A stretch of 8,685 nt of DNA from Candidatus Solibacter sp. (GTDB lineage Bacteria; Acidobacteriota; Terriglobia; Bryobacterales; Bryobacteraceae), in the NCBI GenBank assembly GCA_017883355.1, contig JADGNS010000137.1, positions 1-8,685 of the forward strand, in the 5' to 3' direction. The notes below the pieces were generated by a model. That model did no database searches and was not told where the DNA came from. It was given only the letters and a program-made list of their open reading frames with translations. Shown here one piece after another: positions 5,829 to 8,685 of this stretch. Each line of letters opens with the position of its first letter. Position 1 is the first letter of the stretch. The translations under genes were made by a program, and so were the position numbers.

Positions 5829-6839
5829 TCAGTCCGCCACCGAAATTCCCAGCTTCGCGTACCAGGGGCGGGCGGACTGTATGGCGGCGTTGACCGCGTT
5901 AATGTTGCGCACGCCGTCGCGCTGCAGCCATTCTTCCAGCGCTTTGAGCCCCTGCTTGGCGTACACCGGAATGCCTTCCTTCCATGTGGCGCGGCCGCAG
6001 AGTACGCCGGAGTAGTCCGCACCGCTCTCGCCGGCAATGGCCAGCGATTCGATGAACTGGGGATTGCTCACGCCGGCGGAGAGATAAATGAAGGGTTTGG
6101 CGGCCATCGCCGCGGCCTCGCGGAAGTGCTTGCGGGCTTCCTCCCGCGTGTAGGCCTTCTGCCCCCGGTAAACCGCGGAACCCTCCACGAATTCCACATT
6201 GATGGGCACTTCCACTTTCAGGACGTCGACGCGGAACTCCGGACGCGAGAACACCTCCATGCTCCGCTTGACGATCTCCGGCTTGTGGCGGGCATACTCG
6301 AGGCCCTTCTCGTCGCCGCCCTTCGGATCGTAGCCCACAATTTCGAGGAAGAACGGAATCTCGTAGGTCTCGCACTCGGCGCCGATACGCTCCATGAACG
6401 CGTGTTTGACATCGTTGACGGAGGCGTCGTCGAAGGGGGAGTAGTAGATCAGGATTTTGACCGCGTCGGCGCCCCAATCCACCAGGCGCTTCACGGAAAC
6501 GTGTGGCAGCAGATCGGGCAGCCGGCCGGCACGGGTAGTGTCGTAGCCGGAGAGTTCGTAGGCCAGCAGCAGTCCGGCGTTAGGGGCGCGGGCGCGACCG
6601 GCTTCCAGGCCGAACTCCGGGTCCAGCAGAATGGCGCTGGCATGCGGCGTGAGAATGCGGCTCACCGCCACTTTGAATTCGCTCATCATCGCCGGCGTAA
6701 TTTCGTGCACATCGACGCCGCGCGCGGTGGACAGGGCCATCTGTAGATTGCCCCGCTGGTCCATGGCAGTGGCGGCGATGACACCGCGCTCGTTGGCGAG
6801 CGCTTTCATGCGCTTCATTTTGCCGGCGGACAGCTTCAC
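5829..6839 (-). CDS. LacD-type class I aldolase (tagatose/fructose 1,6-bisphosphate aldolase-like)
   Basis: The protein has 336 residues from GTG 6839, starting MKLSAGKMKRMKALANERGV as LacD proteins do. The frame is open to 7076, but those 79 extra codons look unlike the family and overlap another gene's relic. Conserved parts are AATAMDQRGNL (22-32; D27), LLDPEFG (71-77), GADAVKILIYY (123-133), PFFLEIVGYD (162-171; E166) and DVLKVEVPIN (205-214). K208 matches the Schiff-base lysine and E166 the catalytic glutamate of LacD (K205 and E163 in the streptococcal enzyme). LacD members cleave ketose 1,6-bisphosphates to glycerone phosphate and glyceraldehyde 3-phosphate; the related YihT acts on sulfofructose 1-phosphate, so the substrate is open. 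No tagatose kinase or sulfosugar gene lies beside it. It is divergent from metX and convergent with the permease. Confidence 0.87.
   Translation of the reverse strand: MKLSAGKMKRMKALANERGVIAATAMDQRGNLQMALSTARGVDVHEITPAMMSEFKVAVSRILTPHASAILLDPEFGLEAGRARAPNAGLLLAYELSGYDTTRAGRLPDLLPHVSVKRLVDWGADAVKILIYYSPFDDASVNDVKHAFMERIGAECETYEIPFFLEIVGYDPKGGDEKGLEYARHKPEIVKRSMEVFSRPEFRVDVLKVEVPINVEFVEGSAVYRGQKAYTREEARKHFREAAAMAAKPFIYLSAGVSNPQFIESLAIAGESGADYSGVLCGRATWKEGIPVYAKQGLKALEEWLQRDGVRNINAVNAAIQSARPWYAKLGISVAD
5830..5879. repeat. 9-bp inverted repeat at the junction of convergent genes
   Basis: CAGTCCGCC (5830-5838) and GGCGGACTG (5871-5879) are perfect reverse complements around a 32-nt loop. The repeat lies within the last codons of the aldolase gene and starts 2 bp after the permease stop. 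With no intergenic DNA between the genes, it is the best visible candidate for a two-way transcript end, although the loop is long and there is no T-run. Confidence 0.3.
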
Positions 6840-6845
6840 TGGGTT

Positions 6846-6851
6846 ATTATG
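6846..6851 (-). promoter_or_regulatory. Candidate -10 element giving a leaderless aldolase transcript
   Basis: The minus strand reads CATAAT here, five of six bases of the -10 consensus, ending 7 nt before the GTG at 6839. No ribosome binding site is visible between them. Transcription from this element would begin at or next to the GTG, so the message could be leaderless. No good -35 is visible. Confidence 0.3.
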
Positions 6852-6914
6852 GCACGCGCGAGGCGGGGCCGGTCCGATGTGGGGCATCCTATCCACGGCT
6901 GCGGACACGTTCTC

Positions 6915-7001
6915 CAGCGGGTCCAGCCGGCTGAACGCCGGCTGCAGGCTTTTCCACGCGACCACTTCGAGCACCCCGATTTCAAGACCGAATGGTGGTA
7001 C
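6915..7001 (+). pseudogene. Relic of a secreted AttH/CrtC lipocalin-like hydrolase gene
   Basis: One plus-strand frame encodes QRVQPAERRLQA and then FPRDHFEHPDFKTEWWY (6951-7001). The latter is the highly conserved N-terminal signature of AttH/CrtC-type lipocalin-like proteins (COG5621 'predicted secreted hydrolase', related to carotenoid 1,2-hydratase). The family normally continues with xTGxL. Here the frame continues RHSNTRAC instead, while a Thr-Gly pair is encoded in the shifted frame at 7000-7005, as if a small deletion had occurred exactly there. Upstream, ADTF (6901-6912) lies in another frame and would join QRV by removal of two bases. No further lipocalin sequence follows before metX. 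The intact family has roughly 350 residues, so this is a short broken remnant rather than a working gene. It sits in the aldolase-metX gap. Confidence 0.6.
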
Positions 7002-7032
7002 CGGCATAGCAACACCCGTGCGTGCTTTCATT

Positions 7033-7060
7033 CTGTCATACGGAGCCGCTTTGTTATGAT
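7033..7060 (+). promoter_or_regulatory. Candidate metX-metW promoter
   Basis: CTGTCA (7033-7038; four of six) and TATGAT (7055-7060; five of six) are separated by 16 bp. Initiation near 7067 would leave about 9 nt before the metX ATG at 7076. A leader this short leaves no room for an S-adenosylmethionine riboswitch downstream of the start site. Confidence 0.4.
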
Positions 7061-7075
7061 GGTGACACTCCAGCA

Positions 7076-8182
7076 ATGATCGTCGCGGCCAATACTGTAC
7101 GGTTCGACTCCATCGCTCTCGATAACGGCACCACGCTCGCGCCGGTCGAAGTGGCTTACGAGACCTACGGCGAATTGAACGCGGCGAAAACCAACGCCAT
7201 CATGGTGCTGCACGCGTTCTCCGGCGATGCCCATGCGGCGGGCATCAGCGCCGAAACCGGCAAGCCCGGCTGGTGGGACAACATGATCGGTCCCGGCAAG
7301 GCGTTCGACACGAACAAATACTTCGTGATTTGCACGAACGTGCTGGGCGGATGCCGCGGCACCACCGGACCTTCCTCGCTCAATCCCGCCACCGGCTGCC
7401 CATATGCCATGTCGTTTCCGGTGATCACCATCGGCGACATGGTGCGCTTGCAGAAGATGCTGATCGATTCCTTCGGCATCCAACGCCTGCTCGCCGTTTC
7501 CGGCGGATCGATGGGCGGGATGCAGGCGCTGGAGTGGGCGGCCGCCTACCCGGAAGCCGTCGTCAGCGCCATCCCGGTGGCCGCCACCACGCGTCACAGC
7601 GCGCAGCAGATCGCGTTCAACGAAGTGGGACGGCAGGCGATCATGGCCGATCCCGATTGGGCCGACGGCAACTATTATGACAAGCAGCCACCGGCGCGCG
7701 GGCTCGCCGTGGCGCGCATGGTGGGCCACATCACCTACATGAGCGACGATTCGATGCGCGAGAAGTTCGGCCGCCGGCTCCGCGGCAAGGAGAACTTCAG
7801 CTACGGCTTCGACGTGGATTTCGAGGTGGAGAGCTATCTGCGCTATCGCGGCAGCCAGTTCGTCTACCGCTTCGATGCCAACTCGTACCTCTACATCACC
7901 AAGGCGATGGACTACTTCGACCTGACCAACGGCCACGGAACCCTGGCGGCCGCGCTGGAAAAGACGCAGGCCCGCTTCCTGGTGATCAGCTTCAGTTCGG
8001 ACTGGCTCTACCCCAGCTATCAATCCCAGGAACTGGTGCGCGCCCTGCGCTCGCGCAATCGCGACGTGGCCTACGTGGAGCTGCAATCCAACTACGGGCA
8101 CGATTCCTTTCTGGTGGACGTGGTGGAGCAGACCGACCTGGTGCGCGGCTTTCTGGCCAGCACGTTCGAGAAGACGCAATGA
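7076..8182 (+). CDS. metX: Homoserine O-acyltransferase MetX (acetyl- or succinyltransferase)
   Basis: The protein has 368 residues from ATG 7076, with GGTGA about 10 nt upstream; the frame opens earlier at 7022, but the family N terminus (TVRFDSIALDNGTTLAPVEV) fits the ATG. It is an alpha/beta hydrolase-fold transferase: AYETYGELN (27-35), LHAFSGDAHAAG (45-56), the oxyanion/nucleophile block SGGSMGGMQALEW (142-154; S145), SSDWLYP (D309) and NYGHDSFLVD (H342). S145, D309 and H342 match the S143/D304/H337 triad of the Haemophilus enzyme. It transfers an acyl group from acyl-CoA to homoserine, the first committed step of methionine synthesis in the cytoplasm. Acetyl or succinyl preference cannot be read from the overall similarity; MetX partnered with MetW uses succinyl-CoA in several bacteria. 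It is translationally coupled to metW. Confidence 0.95.
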   Translation: MIVAANTVRFDSIALDNGTTLAPVEVAYETYGELNAAKTNAIMVLHAFSGDAHAAGISAETGKPGWWDNMIGPGKAFDTNKYFVICTNVLGGCRGTTGPSSLNPATGCPYAMSFPVITIGDMVRLQKMLIDSFGIQRLLAVSGGSMGGMQALEWAAAYPEAVVSAIPVAATTRHSAQQIAFNEVGRQAIMADPDWADGNYYDKQPPARGLAVARMVGHITYMSDDSMREKFGRRLRGKENFSYGFDVDFEVESYLRYRGSQFVYRFDANSYLYITKAMDYFDLTNGHGTLAAALEKTQARFLVISFSSDWLYPSYQSQELVRALRSRNRDVAYVELQSNYGHDSFLVDVVEQTDLVRGFLASTFEKTQ

Positions 8183-8685
8183 AGGCCGGGTTCGTCCGCG
8201 AACTGCTGGGCCGCAGCGATTACGCGATCATCGGCGAGATCGTCGAGCCCGGGACCAAGGTGCTCGACCTGGGTTGCGGCGAAGGCGAGCTGCTGGAGTG
8301 GCTGGCGTCCAACAAGGGCGTGGATGCGCGCGGCGTGGAAATCAGCGGCGCCAAGGTGCAGAAGGCGATCGCGCGCGGCGTATCCGTGTTCCAGTGCGAT
8401 ATCGACGAGGGGCTGGCGGATTATCCGGATCAGGCCTTCGACTACGTGATCCTCAGTCAGACCCTGCAGGAGACGCGCCATCCGCGCAAGGTGCTGCGCG
8501 AGATGCTGCGCGTGGGCCGGAGGGCGATCGTGGCCTTTCCGAACTTCGGCCACTGGCGGGTGCGTATGTCGATGCTCTTCAGCGGGCGTGCGCCGCGCAC
8601 CACGTTGTTTCCTTATGAGTGGTACGAATCGCCCAACATCCACTTCCTGACGGTGCACGATTTCGAAGCGCTGGCCGCGCTGGAA
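8179..8685 (+). CDS. metW: MetW, methyltransferase-fold partner of MetX, cut by right edge
   Basis: The ATG overlaps the metX stop in ATGA, so translation is coupled. The 169 visible codons have no stop, and the family is usually about 200 residues, so only the end is missing. The methyltransferase-like fold shows motif I as VLDLGCGEGELL (28-39), then RGVEIS (51-56), QCDIDEGL (72-79), FDYVILSQTLQ (87-97), RVGRRAIVAFPNFGHWR (111-127) and PYEWYESPNIHFLTVHDFE (145-163), all in the order typical of MetW. MetW works together with MetX; in studied bacteria the partner is needed for full acyltransferase function in methionine synthesis, while its own methyl transfer activity is unproven. Confidence 0.95.
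   Translation, partial: MKAGFVRELLGRSDYAIIGEIVEPGTKVLDLGCGEGELLEWLASNKGVDARGVEISGAKVQKAIARGVSVFQCDIDEGLADYPDQAFDYVILSQTLQETRHPRKVLREMLRVGRRAIVAFPNFGHWRVRMSMLFSGRAPRTTLFPYEWYESPNIHFLTVHDFEALAALE

Noticed and set aside
6840..7075. S-adenosylmethionine riboswitch upstream of metX
   Set aside because: I could not find the conserved core of a SAM-I or SAM-II element, and the likely promoter leaves only about 9 nt of leader. A covariance-model search would settle it.
6840..7076. A 79-residue N-terminal extension of the aldolase
   Set aside because: The frame is open, but the residues do not resemble any LacD N terminus, the family start falls at GTG 6839, and the opposite strand holds an AttH relic that explains the sequence better.
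7028..8179. A 383-codon open frame on the minus strand opposite metX
   Set aside because: It exactly mirrors metX, has no recognisable domain and arises from the high GC content and third-position bias. The metX frame carries every family motif.
1..8685. A novel defence or mobile system
   Set aside because: No nuclease, recombinase, reverse transcriptase, direct-repeat array or attachment site was seen. The only related trace is the broken DUF433/DUF5615 pair.

Overview
The window is GC-rich chromosomal DNA with tightly packed genes on both strands. The gene set suggests a soil Acidobacteriota of the Bryobacterales/Solibacter type: a secreted GH28 pectinase, a SAF-fused altronate dehydratase, a DUF433 protein, an ArnT-like glycosyltransferase, a ureide-permease-like DMT transporter, a LacD-type aldolase and a metX-metW pair. 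That assignment is an inference from gene content and composition. No rRNA, tRNA, CRISPR array, insertion sequence or phage gene was seen.

Left part (1-1278, minus strand): a small secreted HIT-superfamily protein is followed after 7 nt by the first 224 codons of a UxaA-type altronate dehydratase that runs off the left edge. The Shine-Dalgarno of the second gene overlaps the stop codon of the first. Divergent to them (1279-1568) are a DUF433 antitoxin-like gene and, overlapping its stop, a 21-codon stub that begins like a DUF5615 PIN-like toxin and then breaks off: a decayed toxin-antitoxin pair.

Middle (1583-5828, plus strand): a secreted GH28 polygalacturonase with all catalytic residues, a polytopic GT83/ArnT-like glycosyltransferase, and a 10-helix DMT-superfamily permease most like plant ureide permeases. 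A bulged hairpin follows the GH28 gene. Two short palindromes and a promoter-like sequence precede the permease.

Right part: a LacD-type class I aldolase on the minus strand (5829-6839) meets the permease gene tail to tail with no base between the stop codons. The 236 bp between the aldolase and metX contain a relic of a secreted AttH/CrtC lipocalin-like gene and probable promoters. metX (complete) and metW (cut by the right edge) overlap by ATGA and make the acyl-homoserine branch of methionine synthesis.

Functionally, GH28 (releases galacturonate from pectin) and UxaA (third step of galacturonate breakdown) fit one pathway, and the aldolase and the permease could belong to sugar metabolism, but they are not in one operon. 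I do not see a clear novel multi-gene system. The most informative unusual items are the two gene relics (DUF5615 and AttH), the overlapping divergent promoters, and the orphan ureide-permease-like transporter.
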